The translations under genes were made by a program, and so were the position numbers. From positions 145,053-209,052 of the forward strand of contig NZ_BLXX01000012.1 of assembly GCF_014193515.1 (NCBI RefSeq): a stretch of 64,000 nt of DNA, in the 5' to 3' direction. The stretch is from Geomonas silvestris. Lineage in GTDB: Bacteria; Desulfobacterota; Desulfuromonadia; Geobacterales; Geobacteraceae. This document shows positions 44,905 to 56,467 of the stretch, in pieces. Position 1 is the first letter of the stretch. Every line of letters starts with the position of its first letter. The notes beneath the pieces were generated by a model that saw nothing but the letters and a program-made list of their open reading frames with translations, had not been told where the DNA came from and searched no databases.

Positions 44905-45035
44905 TTGCCACGGAGGCACGGAGTACACGGAGAACTTCACAATCCAGCTACCGGGAACCACAACGAGCAACCCCGGAGTGTCTTTCCCCCTATGGGCTGG
45001 TTTTCTCCGTGACCTCCGTGGCTCCGCGGCTAACC
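44905..45035. repeat. CCACGGAG-family inverted repeat pair
   Basis: GCCACGGAGGCACGGAGTAC on the left and CCGTGACCTCCGTGGCTCCG on the right face each other between ribD and nrdR. Confidence 0.65.
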
Positions 45036-45039
45036 GCGG

Positions 45040-45492
45040 TTATTTCTTCAGAAGATCCTGCAGCTCGCTCATGAACTCGTTGATGTCCTTGAAGGAGCGG
45101 TACACGGAGGCGAAGCGGACGTAGGCTACCTGGTCGATGCCGTGCAGGTCGTCCATCACCCACTCGCCGAGGGTGGTGGTCGGGACCTCTTTCTCGCCGC
45201 TTTCCTGCATGCGGATCTCCAGCCGGTCCACCAGCTTCTCGATGGTCTCGACGGAGACGGGGCGCTTCTCGCAGGCCTTCTGGATCCCGGCCACGAGCTT
45301 CATCCGGTCGAAGGGCTCGCGCCGCCCGTCCCTCTTGGTCACCAGGGGGAGCACCTCCTCGACCCGCTCGTGGGTGGTGAAGCGCTTGCCGCAGGACTCG
45401 CACTCGCGCCGGCGGCGGATGGTCGCCCCACCCTTGTCGGGGCGGGAATCGACAACCTTGGAGTCGGCAAAGGCACAGAAGGGACACTTCAT
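45040..45492 (-). CDS. nrdR: transcriptional repressor NrdR
   Basis: A 150-residue NrdR. The N-terminal zinc ribbon is [12 protein letters not shown] and [17 protein letters not shown]. The ATP-cone follows ([20 protein letters not shown]). It represses ribonucleotide reductase genes with dATP. It overlaps the dCMP deaminase gene by four bases, so both nucleotide functions are coupled. Confidence 0.95.
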   Translation of the reverse strand: MKCPFCAFADSKVVDSRPDKGGATIRRRRECESCGKRFTTHERVEEVLPLVTKRDGRREPFDRMKLVAGIQKACEKRPVSVETIEKLVDRLEIRMQESGEKEVPTTTLGEWVMDDLHGIDQVAYVRFASVYRSFKDINEFMSELQDLLKK

Positions 45493-45956
45493 TTAACGCC
45501 CCCCCCTTCCGCCACTTCCAGCTTCTCGACCAGGACTCCCGACTCGCGGATCATCTCCTCGGCCAACTGGTCGGGGTAGCCGGCGAGATACACCACCCGC
45601 TTGATCCCCGCGTTGATCACCATCTTCGAGCAGATGATGCAGGGCATGGTGTTGCAGTAAAGGGTCGCACCCTCGATGACGGTGCCGTGCTTGGCGGCCT
45701 GGATGATGGCGTTCTGCTCGGCGTGCAGGCCGCGGCAGAGCTCGTGGCGCTCCCCGGAGGGGATGTTGAGCTTCTCCCTCAGGCAGCCGATGTCCAGGCA
45801 GTGCGCGGTCCCGGCGGGCGAGCCGTTGTAGCCGGTCGCCAGGATGTTCTTGTCCTTGACGATAACCGCGCCCACCTGGCGCCTGAGGCAGGTGGAGCGC
45901 TTCGCCACCAGGCGCGTAATTTCGATGAAGTACTCATCCCAGCTGGGACGCGACAT
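45489..45956 (-). CDS. deoxycytidylate (dCMP) deaminase
   Basis: A 155-residue zinc deaminase. Zinc-binding HAEQNAI and [13 protein letters not shown] are present, with an inserted segment [13 protein letters not shown] and a further His/Cys zinc site (ERHELCRG) as in dCMP deaminases (ComEB-like). It makes dUMP for thymidylate. ATG 45956 gives [10 protein letters not shown]; an in-frame ATG 15 bases upstream is less likely. Confidence 0.9.
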   Translation of the reverse strand: MSRPSWDEYFIEITRLVAKRSTCLRRQVGAVIVKDKNILATGYNGSPAGTAHCLDIGCLREKLNIPSGERHELCRGLHAEQNAIIQAAKHGTVIEGATLYCNTMPCIICSKMVINAGIKRVVYLAGYPDQLAEEMIRESGVLVEKLEVAEGGGVK

Positions 45957-46350
45957 AAGTGCACCTCTCACGTGAAATTCGGTCAGGATAGCCGATTACG
46001 CAAGCCCGGTCAAGCGGCGTCACACGGGGCTTGCAGCAGACAGGAGCGGCTTAGGACACTGACAGTTGCCAAAGTCACCAGCTCACTCGCGGCGCACTGT
46101 AAGTGAGAAGCCGCAGGCTCTGTAAGTGACGCCCGTCGGCTGAAAGCTTCCGGGAGCCAGGAGAGGTCGCTTTCGACCATCTTGGGGCGGGGAATACATC
46201 AGTGCGGCAGTATCCCCACTTTGCGACGCAGCAGACGGCGGGATCGCGAAGGGAAAAGAAAGCGCCACCAGCGCCCCTCGGACCACCCCTGCTGCGCTGC
46301 CGCGTCGAGGGCGCCCAACGAGGTGCCGGGACCGGGGGCCAGGAGTCGCC
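45957..46350. other. intergenic region, no gene seen
   Basis: Rich in GC with no protein-like frame and no recognisable repeat. The only function required is the promoter of the dCMP deaminase-nrdR-rib operon on the minus strand. Confidence 0.4.
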
Positions 46351-48207
46351 TTACCTGGCGTGGGGCGCGGAGGACTGCAGGGCCTGGCGCAGGGTTTCCG
46401 GGTTGCGGGCTGCCATCGAGAGGGTGCGTGCCGCCACGCGCAGCGCGGCCGAGGGCTCCGGCGGCAGGCCGGCACTAAGTTCGGCCTCGCGCAACTGCCG
46501 CAACTCGCGGCACAGGGAGAGCGCACCCAGGGCAGCCTCGACCACCGGCCGTAGGTCCTCCCCTGCCGCCCGGGCCAGCACCAGCATGCGCAGCACCCGG
46601 TGCTGGACGCGGGCCCCGCAGTGCTCGAGCCGCGACAGCTCCCGCGCCGCGGCCAGGCCGCCCAGGTCGCGGCCGATCGCCGCCAGCACGGAGCGCAGCC
46701 GGTGCCCCGGATCGACCGGGAGCAGGTAGCGAAAGGCGAGGATGGCCACGCCGATCCCCCCAAGGGATGCGGCCCCGCCCGCGAGGTAGTCGGCCGCCGG
46801 CGGCATCCGGGAGACGCCGGGCTGCATCACGAACAAAAAGAAGAGTACGGCGTCCATCCCCCCCAGGGAGAAGCGCGGCTTGGTCTTGGCCCAGAGCCCG
46901 AGGACCAGGAACGGGGCCGCCCAAAGCCCTTGGGCGAGGGTCCCGCTCTCACCCGGCAAAAGGACGAGACGGCAGAAGAGCCCGCAGGCCACCCCGACGC
47001 TGGCCCCGCAGAAGATGTGCTTCAAAAGCCAGGCGGGACGCTCCTGGGTCGAGAAGATGCTCACCATGATCGAGGCGGCCATCATCATGACCGGCCCCTG
47101 GCCCCAGCCGGTCAGCTGCCACACGAGGCCTACGGCGAGCATGCTGCTCGCGGCGCGCAGTGCCGCCCGTGCCCCCTGGTGCCAGTCGCGGTGCCGCACC
47201 AGCTTAAGGCTCGGCGCCTCCCGGGCCGCTACCCGCTCCTGCCAGTATTCGATCCCCCGGCACCAGCTGGCGATCACCTCCTCGAGCGCCGCCACCAGGG
47301 TCCCGGCCGCGGCGGGCGCTTCGGCCAGCCGGCGTACCACCTGCTCCACCTCGATCCGGGACACCCCGGGAGTCTCCAGTTGCCGTACCACCCCGTCGAG
47401 TTCGTCCGCCAGGGCCTCGCTCCAGCGCTGCGTGTCCGGCCGGTGGCGCCCCGCCAGGGTCTTGCCGCTCTCCAGAACCGCCAGAAGGGCCACCAGCAGG
47501 GCGTTGATCTCGCGCTTGCGTCGCTTGAGGGCGAGGGAGCCGGCCCAGAAGCCGTCCAGGGTCTCCTCGATGCGGGCCAGCTCGACCAGGAGTTCCTGGC
47601 GCCGGTCCTCGCGCTCGGCAGCCGGCGCGTGCCTCAGCGTGCCCGCCACCCAGCCCAGGTTGCCGGCAAGGGCCGCGGCCAGCCGGTCCAGGAGCTCGCG
47701 GTGCGAGCGGTGCCGGGTAAAGAAGAGGGTGAGTGTGGTCGAGACCACGATGCCGACCACGATCCCGGCGATGCGACCGAAAACCAGGTCGTGCAGGTGC
47801 GGCGGCATGCTGTAGCCGGCCAGGGCGATCACGGCGCCGGTGCAGCCGGCGACCAGGGCGCCGTAGGAGCGCAGCCCGTAGAGGAGGTTGCCGGTTCCCA
47901 CGCAGGCTGCAAGCCACAGGGCGAGGAGCGCGGCGAGCCCGAGCGGGGAATGGGCCTGCTGCACGATCAGCATCCCGCCGAAGGAGCCGAGCGCGGTTCC
48001 CACCAGACGGTAGAAGCTCTTCTCCAACAACAAGCCGCGGCTGGGCTGGATCACGATGAGTGCGGTCATGGCCGCCCAATAGGGACACTCCAGATGCAAC
48101 AGCTCGGCCACGGCGAGGGCCCCCAAGGAGGCCAGGGCTCCGTGCAGCGCGGTCGCCACTGCGCTGCGCTCGCGCAGGACCAAACGTCCGAGTACCGACC
48201 ACCTCAC
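46351..48207 (-). CDS. FUSC-family membrane exporter
   Basis: A 618-residue inner-membrane protein. Two blocks of membrane helices (about 20-160 and 345-480) separated by a soluble domain and followed by a C-terminal soluble domain match the FUSC/YccS-like aromatic-acid efflux family. WAAMTALIVIQPSRG and VWQLTGWGQGPVMMMAAS are the paired FUSC motifs. It probably exports aromatic or phenolic acids. It overlaps marR by four bases and is therefore coregulated by it. Confidence 0.85.
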   Translation of the reverse strand: MRWSVLGRLVLRERSAVATALHGALASLGALAVAELLHLECPYWAAMTALIVIQPSRGLLLEKSFYRLVGTALGSFGGMLIVQQAHSPLGLAALLALWLAACVGTGNLLYGLRSYGALVAGCTGAVIALAGYSMPPHLHDLVFGRIAGIVVGIVVSTTLTLFFTRHRSHRELLDRLAAALAGNLGWVAGTLRHAPAAEREDRRQELLVELARIEETLDGFWAGSLALKRRKREINALLVALLAVLESGKTLAGRHRPDTQRWSEALADELDGVVRQLETPGVSRIEVEQVVRRLAEAPAAAGTLVAALEEVIASWCRGIEYWQERVAAREAPSLKLVRHRDWHQGARAALRAASSMLAVGLVWQLTGWGQGPVMMMAASIMVSIFSTQERPAWLLKHIFCGASVGVACGLFCRLVLLPGESGTLAQGLWAAPFLVLGLWAKTKPRFSLGGMDAVLFFLFVMQPGVSRMPPAADYLAGGAASLGGIGVAILAFRYLLPVDPGHRLRSVLAAIGRDLGGLAAARELSRLEHCGARVQHRVLRMLVLARAAGEDLRPVVEAALGALSLCRELRQLREAELSAGLPPEPSAALRVAARTLSMAARNPETLRQALQSSAPHAR

Positions 48208-48668
48208 CTTTTCCCCCTCGCCTTCAGGGTGTCCAAGGACCCCTCCAGGCGCTTGACCAGGCCCGCCATCTGAGCGATCTCCGCGTCGCTAAAGGAGCCC
48301 AAAAGCTCCTCCTCGAGCGGCAGCAGCACGGTGAGGATGCGCCGGACCAGGAGGGCTCCCGCGTCGGTGAGGGTGAGGTTTTTGGCTCGGCGGTCGGCAG
48401 GGTCCTCCCGGCGCTCCACCAGCCCCTTGGCTACCAGGGTATCCAGCAGGCGAACCAGGGAGGGCCCTTCGATCCCCAGGGAGGAGGCCAGGTCCTTTTG
48501 GCGCACCCCTTCCCCCATGCGCTCGAGGTGCAGAAGCGGGCGCCAGGTGGCGTCGGTGATGCCGCTGATCTGGAACTCGGAGTCCAGTACCTGGCGCCAG
48601 CGGCGCGTCAGGCGCCCCAGAAGAAAGAGGAGGTTACTGCGGTCGATGTCATGGTCGGTGATAGGCAT
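48204..48668 (-). CDS. MarR-family transcriptional regulator
   Basis: A 154-residue winged-helix protein: GITDATWRPLLHLERMGEGV, RQKDLASSLGIEGPSLVRLL and VERREDPADRRAKNLTLTDAG are MarR signatures. It is first in an operon with the FUSC exporter. A 20-bp dyad lies six bases upstream of its start, within the likely promoter, so it should repress itself and the exporter until an aromatic ligand binds. Confidence 0.9.
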   Translation of the reverse strand: MPITDHDIDRSNLLFLLGRLTRRWRQVLDSEFQISGITDATWRPLLHLERMGEGVRQKDLASSLGIEGPSLVRLLDTLVAKGLVERREDPADRRAKNLTLTDAGALLVRRILTVLLPLEEELLGSFSDAEIAQMAGLVKRLEGSLDTLKARGKR

Positions 48669-48673
48669 GGAAG

Positions 48674-48693
48674 ATAGATAGCATGCTAACTAT
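48674..48693. promoter_or_regulatory. MarR operator dyad
   Basis: ATAGATAGCATGCTAACTAT is palindromic at all but one base pair (positions 5 and 16). It sits directly upstream of the marR start. Confidence 0.75.
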
Positions 48694-48718
48694 TTTATGG
48701 CTATCTTTTTTTGCCACA

Positions 48719-48760
48719 CCCCGTCCCCGTCCCCGTCCCCGTCCCCGGCTCCGGCTCCGG
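48719..48760. repeat. CCCCGT simple repeat
   Basis: About five CCCCGT units followed by CCCCGG and two GCTCCG units, between marR and tex. It may cause slippage and affect tex or marR expression. Confidence 0.6.
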
Positions 48761-48853
48761 TACGCCCCGTAGGCGCGGCACGCGCGAAAGTCCTTGTCCC
48801 GCGCCGGCAAAGAGTGTAAAAAGAACGTCTTTTTTTGCCCAAGGAGAGTACCG

Positions 48854-51121
<2,268 letters not shown>

Positions 51122-51147
51122 CGACCTGAACTGGGGTACAACGGATA

Positions 51148-51194
51148 AAGGGGATGGCGAACCGAAAGCTGGTTCGCCATCCCCTTCTTTTTTT
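51148..51194 (+). terminator. rho-independent terminator of tex
   Basis: AAGGGGATGGCGAACC, loop GAAAGCT and GGTTCGCCATCCCCTT form a 16-pair perfect stem followed by a T tract. Confidence 0.9.
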
Positions 51195-51240
51195 GCTCAT
51201 GCCGGTGAGAGCTGCGTTACCGGACAACCAGGCGGCGCTG

Positions 51241-51699
51241 TTAGCAGCCGCAGCGCAGCAGTTTGCGACCGGTCTTGAAGACCACCTCGACCTTGCCGGA
51301 CTGGCAGGAGACCACGACGCCGGTTCCGAAGCTCGGGTGCGCCATGAGGGAGTTCGTCTTGAACCTGCCGGCCATGTTGTAGGGAACGGCATGATCCGGG
51401 TCGAGCGGGCGGATCATCTCCTCCCAGATCGACTCGTCGGACTGGGCCGGAGCCCTCCCCGCCCTGGCGCGCGGTGCGGCACCGGTACTCGAGGTCCTGG
51501 CGGCCGCAGTCCTGGTAGCAGCCGGCTTGGGCTCCTTGGCCTCCTTGGCCGGACGGTGGTTGTGCTCGCTGCCGCAGGTATTGCACTTCACCCGTACCAC
51601 CTGCCCCGCCACCATGGCGACGATGGTGTGATTCAAAAGCGCCTTGCAGCGCGTGCACTGTGAGTCAACAATGTCCCCTACCGATTTTACTCGTTGCAT
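51241..51699 (-). CDS. zinc-ribbon protein of unknown function
   Basis: A 152-residue protein from ATG 51699, preceded by GGAGGACC. An N-terminal zinc ribbon has Cys pairs CTRCK and CNTCGS (about residues 15-45). A linker rich in Ala, Pro and Lys follows (about 50-85), then a small C-terminal domain with HPSFGTGVVVSCQSGKVEVV, an SH3-like barrel seen in nucleic-acid-associated proteins, ending in two Cys. This arrangement recalls small Geobacter proteins that bind DNA or RNA; no experimentally known role. Monocistronic. Confidence 0.75.
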   Translation of the reverse strand: MQRVKSVGDIVDSQCTRCKALLNHTIVAMVAGQVVRVKCNTCGSEHNHRPAKEAKEPKPAATRTAAARTSSTGAAPRARAGRAPAQSDESIWEEMIRPLDPDHAVPYNMAGRFKTNSLMAHPSFGTGVVVSCQSGKVEVVFKTGRKLLRCGC

Positions 51700-51987
51700 T
51701 CTGGTCCTCCCTGACCTCTTTCCAAACAAAAAGGGCTTAACCCTGGTGGCTAAACCCCTTACATCCCTAGCTGAGACCGCTGGCCGTCTGGCCCTGCCGG
51801 TTCTGATAGTATCGTCTGGTTAAGCGTTCGAAACTGTCCGTCAATCTGTTGCTGAAATATAGGTGATTTCGTCAGAAGTTGCAAGGGAAAAAGCGGGGAA
51901 AGCGCACCCAAGGCGCCGCGGCAGTTGGATCTAACCTTCGGTTATTACAGTGCATTCAACGTGGTTTGGCGGAAATTTCGGGTGAGT

Positions 51988-52641
51988 TCACCGCTTGCCG
52001 GCACAGGCGGTTGAGCGCTCGAGCAGTGCGGACACGGCGCGCTCGACCAGAACGCCGAGGAGGGCGCCGGCCAGCACATCGGAGAGGAAATGGTAATCGG
52101 TGGCGACGAGGGCGCCCCCAATGAGCACCCCGAAAGCGGTGCAGGCGGGCCGCAACCTGGGATAGCAGCGGGCCACCGCGGCGAGCGAGGCGACCAGGAC
52201 GACCATGTGCCCGGAAGGAAAACCCTGGCAATCCGGGCGGAACTCAAACCAGTGAAAGCCGTACAGCCCCGGCTCCTGCAGCCAGACCCGGGTATTCACC
52301 CGGCCGAAGACCGGCTTGGCGAGGGCCTTCACCAAATAGGCGACCGGGGGGAGCCAGGCGTTCAGCAGTACCAGGCGGCCGAGGGGGTCTCCCAGGCGCC
52401 AGTTGTGACGCATGCGGTAGCACAACCAAGAGATGGCAGAGGTTACGATGACGACCTGCAGCAGCAGATCGGGGAGGTCGGAGGTGAACCGGGACCAGGT
52501 TCCGGGGACGTAGAGGTGGTCCCGCACCCAGTAGGCAAGGGGCACATCGAGCCAGCACACACAGAGCAGCACCAGCAAGGCGGCCAGCAACACGCGGACC
52601 GGCCCGGCAGACGAGGAAGTGGCAACGCCGGCAGGGTTCAT
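51988..52641 (-). CDS. PAP2-family membrane phosphatase
   Basis: A 217-residue inner-membrane protein with about five helices. The catalytic motifs are K..FGR in KPVFGRVNTR, PSGHMV and H-x3-D in DYHFLSDVLAG. It dephosphorylates lipid phosphates such as phosphatidate or undecaprenyl diphosphate. ATG 52641 follows AAGGAGAACC; an ATG 24 bases upstream has no ribosome site. Monocistronic. Confidence 0.85.
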   Translation of the reverse strand: MNPAGVATSSSAGPVRVLLAALLVLLCVCWLDVPLAYWVRDHLYVPGTWSRFTSDLPDLLLQVVIVTSAISWLCYRMRHNWRLGDPLGRLVLLNAWLPPVAYLVKALAKPVFGRVNTRVWLQEPGLYGFHWFEFRPDCQGFPSGHMVVLVASLAAVARCYPRLRPACTAFGVLIGGALVATDYHFLSDVLAGALLGVLVERAVSALLERSTACAGKR

Positions 52642-52740
52642 GGTTCTCCTTGGTGGTCGGTTCAATTCCAGCGCGTGAACCTATCACAAGAGCGCACTAA
52701 TATGAAGCCCCTATCTCACGGGCGGCGGGGACCGATGCGG

Positions 52741-53028
52741 CTAATGGCCGGTCTTGCAGCACTCGAGGCAGTTACGCAGGGTACAGACGCCGCAGGCGTG
52801 CTGCATGATGACCGGTATGCCACGGGTCTTGGCGGCCTGCAGCGCCTCGTTGCGGGCCTGGTGGGAAACCTTGTTGGTGAAGATGACCACCGCGTCAGCC
52901 TTTTTAAGCTTCACGGCGAAGTTCGCCGGTGCGGTGTTGTAGACCTCCAGCGTGATCCCGGCCGCGGCGGCAGCCTCCTGGTAGTGTTTTCCCAGCCGAT
53001 CCATCCCTCCGATGAGTGCGATGCACAT
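52741..53028 (-). CDS. DUF2325 family protein
   Basis: A 95-residue protein from ATG 53028. CIALIGGMDRLGKHY and the C-terminal HACGVCTLRNCLECC match DUF2325, in which the Cys-rich end may bind metal. It is the second gene after the DUF3793 protein. The pair is common in anaerobes and of unknown function; metal or redox sensing is a plausible guess. A longer frame upstream adds unlikely residues. Confidence 0.8.
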   Translation of the reverse strand: MCIALIGGMDRLGKHYQEAAAAAGITLEVYNTAPANFAVKLKKADAVVIFTNKVSHQARNEALQAAKTRGIPVIMQHACGVCTLRNCLECCKTGH

Positions 53029-53095
53029 AGCCCCTCCCTGACGGCCTCGAAGGGGCTCTGCCTCGCCCTCCAAGGAAATTGACATCTCTTTTGAT

Positions 53096-53824
53096 TCAAG
53101 CAGCGCAGGAAAACATTTCGCCCGCCAAACCGGCACGGACTGCGCCGCGCAGGCACTCCAGCGGAGAGCAGCCGGCGGCCAGGCGCTGCGACATCTGACA
53201 GCGGCACTCCCGGTGCAGCCGGGCGAGGCTCAGGCTCTGGCTCGGCTCCCCGAAGATCTTCCAGGGCCCCTGGCAGGTGAAGCTGAGCCGTGCCCATCCC
53301 AGAAAGCCCACCACGTCCTTGAGCGGGTAACCGAGGAAGACCCCGATCTCGTGCGGGAATCCCTCCCCCGCCACCCGGCGGGTGAGCTCCTGCAGCACGG
53401 CTTCGCGGTTCAGGCTCTGGGGGTAGCCGACCTTCCCCAGGATCACGGCGACGCTCTTCTTGGCGAGGAGCTCATCCAGCGCCTCAGGGCGGTAGAGCAA
53501 GAGCAGGATCGAGTTGCCGCGGTCCGCGAGTTCCCGCACCGCGAGGCCGCTCTCCGCGACGAGCGCCGCACCGTGCTCCATCCAGAGCAGATAGGGATTC
53601 CTGCCGCAACTGCGGCGCCGGTTGGCGATGCTCACCAGGTTCGCCGGTTTGGCTCCCTGCAGCACTTCGGCGACCTCAAGCACCAAAAACGAGGCCAAGC
53701 ACTCCCGGTCGTCGGGAAACTGTGCCGAGAGCACCTGCCAGCCGGGCCTGACTTCCTGAAAGGGACCCGCTTCACTGCTCCTGCTCAGTAAACCACCCTC
53801 CTGATTCCGGTCCAAACGTGCCAT
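53096..53824 (-). CDS. DUF3793 family protein
   Basis: A 242-residue protein starting at ATG 53824 after CAGGAGGCACAG. RRRSCGRNPYLLWME, HEIGVFLGYPLKDVVGFLG and ECRCQMSQRLAAG match DUF3793, a Cys-containing family found with DUF2325 in anaerobes. No membrane segment. Its 5' leader holds a perfect 12-base stem. Role unknown; suspected in iron or heme handling, by context only. Confidence 0.8.
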   Translation of the reverse strand: MARLDRNQEGGLLSRSSEAGPFQEVRPGWQVLSAQFPDDRECLASFLVLEVAEVLQGAKPANLVSIANRRRSCGRNPYLLWMEHGAALVAESGLAVRELADRGNSILLLLYRPEALDELLAKKSVAVILGKVGYPQSLNREAVLQELTRRVAGEGFPHEIGVFLGYPLKDVVGFLGWARLSFTCQGPWKIFGEPSQSLSLARLHRECRCQMSQRLAAGCSPLECLRGAVRAGLAGEMFSCAA

Positions 53825-53843
53825 CTGTGCCTCCTGGTAGTTC

Positions 53844-53881
53844 TGCGATCCTGTCACAACTCGCGACAGGATCGCATTTTT
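53844..53881 (-). promoter_or_regulatory. perfect hairpin in the DUF3793 leader
   Basis: TGCGATCCTGTC at 53844-53855 pairs perfectly with GACAGGATCGCA at 53865-53876 around a nine-base loop. It stands just before the ribosome site on the minus strand. On the plus strand it is followed by five T and could act as a terminator there. No gene is seen in the gap from 53882 to 54165. Confidence 0.6.
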
Positions 53882-54165
53882 GTCAGTACCCGCAGTGCGA
53901 TATTGAAAAGCGAATTCATTTATAGGGGAGAGATCTTTTGTTGTCAAGAAAAAGTTGCCGCGTTCTCGCTGCGGGTCCCTTTTAGGAGAAGGTCGTTACT
54001 GAGAGGGGGGCGGAGGTGAGCGGAGTGAGGTTATCCTGGGGTGAGTCTGGCGGGAGCACCGGGGGAGCCCATGAGCATACGGCCCGGGTGAGAGCACGGC
54101 TCAAGGCAGCGCCGTGCCCCTTGAGAGAGTTCGTCTCTTAATTCAGCGGTGTCGATGCGATAGAA

Positions 54166-55350
54166 CTAGCTGGCGAGCTTGAACCTGTTCACCATCTGCT
54201 GCAACTCGTGCGAAGAGCGGGACAGCTCCACTGCGGCGTTCTCGGTTTGGTGGGCACCGGCCGCGGCCACCTGGATCACCTGGGAGATGTTGCGCATGCT
54301 GCCGGTTATCCCGGAGGTGGTCTGGGACTGCTGCTGGGCCGCAGCGGCTACCTGTCCCACGTAGTTAAGCAGCGGTTCGATGTGCCCCTTGATGACGTTC
54401 ATGGCCTCGCTTGAGTGCTGCACGTCGGTGGCCCCGTTGCGCACGCTGCTGGCGCTCTGTTCCATGGAGTTCACCACGTTCTTCACATCGCCCTGCAGCG
54501 CGCCGATGATCCCCTGGATCTCGCGGGTCGAGTGCGAGGTCCTCTCGGCGAGATTGCGCACCTCGTCGGCCACCACCGCAAAACCGCGCCCCTGCTCCCC
54601 GGCACGCGCCGCCTCGATCGCGGCGTTGAGTGCCAAAAGGTTGGTCTGGTCGGCGATGTCCTCGATGGCGACCACGATGTCCCCGATCCGCTCCGAGTTG
54701 GTCCCGAGGGCCTTGACCGCCTCCATGGTGCCGATCACCATCTGCTCGATTTCGCCCATGATGGAACGCATCTTGTCGATGGTCTCGGCGCCCATCCGGG
54801 TCGCGGAACTGGTCTGCTGGGCGCTGCTGGACATCTCCTGGCAGTTCTCGGCGATCGTGCTGCTGATCGAGGCCATCTCGTCGACCGAGGTGCTGACCAC
54901 ACCCGACTGCACCGAGGCGTCCTCGGTACCTGCCACGATCTGCGTGGAGGTCGCGCTCAAGAGCCCCGAGGACTCCTCCAGGTGGTCGGCGGTCCCCTTG
55001 ATGCCGGAGATGATGCTGCGCATGGCATCCTGCAACTCGGCCATGGCGCTGATCATCTTGCTGAACTCGTTCTTTCTGAGCACCGAGATGTTCTGGGTGA
55101 GGTCGCCGCGCGCCATGGTCTGCAGGTAGCTGATGGCCCGCTGGATGGGACGGTTTATCGACCAGATATTCACCCAGCCGAACACCCCGCCTAAGACGAT
55201 GAAGAGCAGCATGGAGCCGTACTTTATCAGGTTGGAATCGGACTGCGCGGTGACGGCCATGGCGACAATGCACAGGCTGTAGCAGACACACAGGGTCCCC
55301 AGGCGGGCCTTTATGGTGAAATTAAGGTAATAGTTCCACAGAGATGCCAT
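54166..55350 (-). CDS. methyl-accepting chemotaxis protein without sensor domain
   Basis: A 394-residue MCP from ATG 55350, preceded by AAGGAGAGACGGCAGCC. Two hydrophobic helices (about 17-35 and 43-63) leave almost no periplasmic loop; a HAMP-like region follows (about 65-115), then the signalling domain with the highly conserved tip [33 protein letters not shown] split around EDI (about 235-275). With no ligand-binding domain it may sense the membrane state or a partner. Monocistronic. Confidence 0.9.
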   Translation of the reverse strand: MASLWNYYLNFTIKARLGTLCVCYSLCIVAMAVTAQSDSNLIKYGSMLLFIVLGGVFGWVNIWSINRPIQRAISYLQTMARGDLTQNISVLRKNEFSKMISAMAELQDAMRSIISGIKGTADHLEESSGLLSATSTQIVAGTEDASVQSGVVSTSVDEMASISSTIAENCQEMSSSAQQTSSATRMGAETIDKMRSIMGEIEQMVIGTMEAVKALGTNSERIGDIVVAIEDIADQTNLLALNAAIEAARAGEQGRGFAVVADEVRNLAERTSHSTREIQGIIGALQGDVKNVVNSMEQSASSVRNGATDVQHSSEAMNVIKGHIEPLLNYVGQVAAAAQQQSQTTSGITGSMRNISQVIQVAAAGAHQTENAAVELSRSSHELQQMVNRFKLAS

Positions 55351-55618
55351 GGCTGCCGTCTCTCCTTGACCTAATGGTTCCCAGGCTCTTGGGGGGATCA
55401 GTCCGGAACGAGCTGTCCAGGCACCGAAACCACGCCCATTGTTTACACTACCGTTCGGGTGTCGGCCGGAAAACTTAAGCCTTGGTGAAAAAAATCTGGG
55501 CATTTTTGAGACAGGCCAAGGCGTCACCGGCCCGGTGCAGGTAGGCAGTATCGGCAGGCGCCTTGTTCGTGGTACCATGGACTTCAGCGCAACGTCCCTA
55601 AAAAGGGAGGTGAATGAG

Positions 55619-55798
55619 GTGAGAATAGCCAAAGAGAGGATGAACAGCCTGAAGGCCGCCGGCACGACCAAGGGGTCCCGTCACATTCCGGTCACCGCCA
55701 AAAATGCCGCCCAGCAACGCGGCAGGACCGGCATGAAAAACGCCTCCGGCAACACGGCCCGGAAGTCGTCTACCGGCAAACGCGGCGGCAAGAGCTAG
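55619..55798 (+). CDS. 59-residue very basic protein
   Basis: GTG 55619 follows GGGAGGTGAATGAG at a good spacing. The protein is rich in Lys, Arg, Gly, Ser and Thr and ends KRGGKS; a central [20 protein letters not shown] part is the least repetitive. It lacks Cys, Trp and Tyr. A strong terminator follows 25 bases later, which supports a real short gene. It looks like a nucleic-acid-associated or histone-like small protein; no family is recognised. Confidence 0.6.
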   Translation: MRIAKERMNSLKAAGTTKGSRHIPVTAKNAAQQRGRTGMKNASGNTARKSSTGKRGGKS

Positions 55799-55821
55799 CC
55801 CGCATCTATCCTTATAGAAAG

Positions 55822-55859
55822 CAAAGCCCCCGCACCGCTGGCGCCGGGGGCTTTTTTTC
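55822..55859 (+). terminator. rho-independent terminator
   Basis: AAGCCCCC, a loop with an inner GCACCGCTGGCGC pairing, GGGGGCTT and a T tract, directly after the basic small gene. Confidence 0.85.
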
Positions 55860-56467
55860 TTTCACAAGCCATCTGCCGTCTTGCCCCGCCCAACTTCGGC
55901 GGCAGCCCGTGCCGGTTGAGCCTCTTCCTTTCGAGGCAAACGGCGCGCAAAAAGAAAGGCCCGTCACGTGCGGTAACGGGCCCTTCCGAAGAAATAATTG
56001 GCGCTCAATTGCGGGACACTTTTACCTTATCCGTCGGTAGATACCATCGAGGTCTTTGGCACGTGACGCTTCATTCACGTTGCCAACCCCCTTGCATCTC
56101 CTTTTTCAAGCGGTTTTACGCGCCTGGCGGATGAGATGTCAATCGCAGTGGATTGGTCTCTTGAACGCCAATTACCAACCCCGTTCTCTCGGCTGTAAGA
56201 TTGATTCCTACCTGCTGTGTAGCTGGTTGCGCGTCTCAGGGAGGTTTCGCCGGTGACCCTTTTTCAAGGGGTTCATGCTGTGCCTGAACCTGAAACGGCG
56301 GAGACAGCGCTTAGCAGGTCGTAACTGCCTCAAGAGCTCCAACCGTGTCGCGGGATTGATTCTCAAAGATCTCTCTGACTTGGTTTCATTCTACTCCCTA
56401 CGTTTTGGCCAAGTCAACGGTGAAAATGTTGCCCCCCCCCAACTCGAGCACGGAGCAAGCCGCGCCG
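55860..56467. other. intergenic region, no gene seen
   Basis: Six hundred bases without a credible frame. A weak GGCCCGTCACGTGCGGTAAC then GGGCC hairpin is at about 55957. I looked for a c-di-GMP or other riboswitch and found none. Confidence 0.4.

Noticed and set aside
42974..45039. FMN riboswitch before the rib genes
   Set aside because: No conserved FMN-element pattern was found upstream of ribD, ribE or ribBA.
46600..48273. Long plus-strand frame antisense to the FUSC gene
   Set aside because: It is a GC-rich shadow; the minus frame has membrane helices and family motifs.
55860..56467. c-di-GMP riboswitch
   Set aside because: The gap before the hemerythrin gene has hairpins but not the conserved core.
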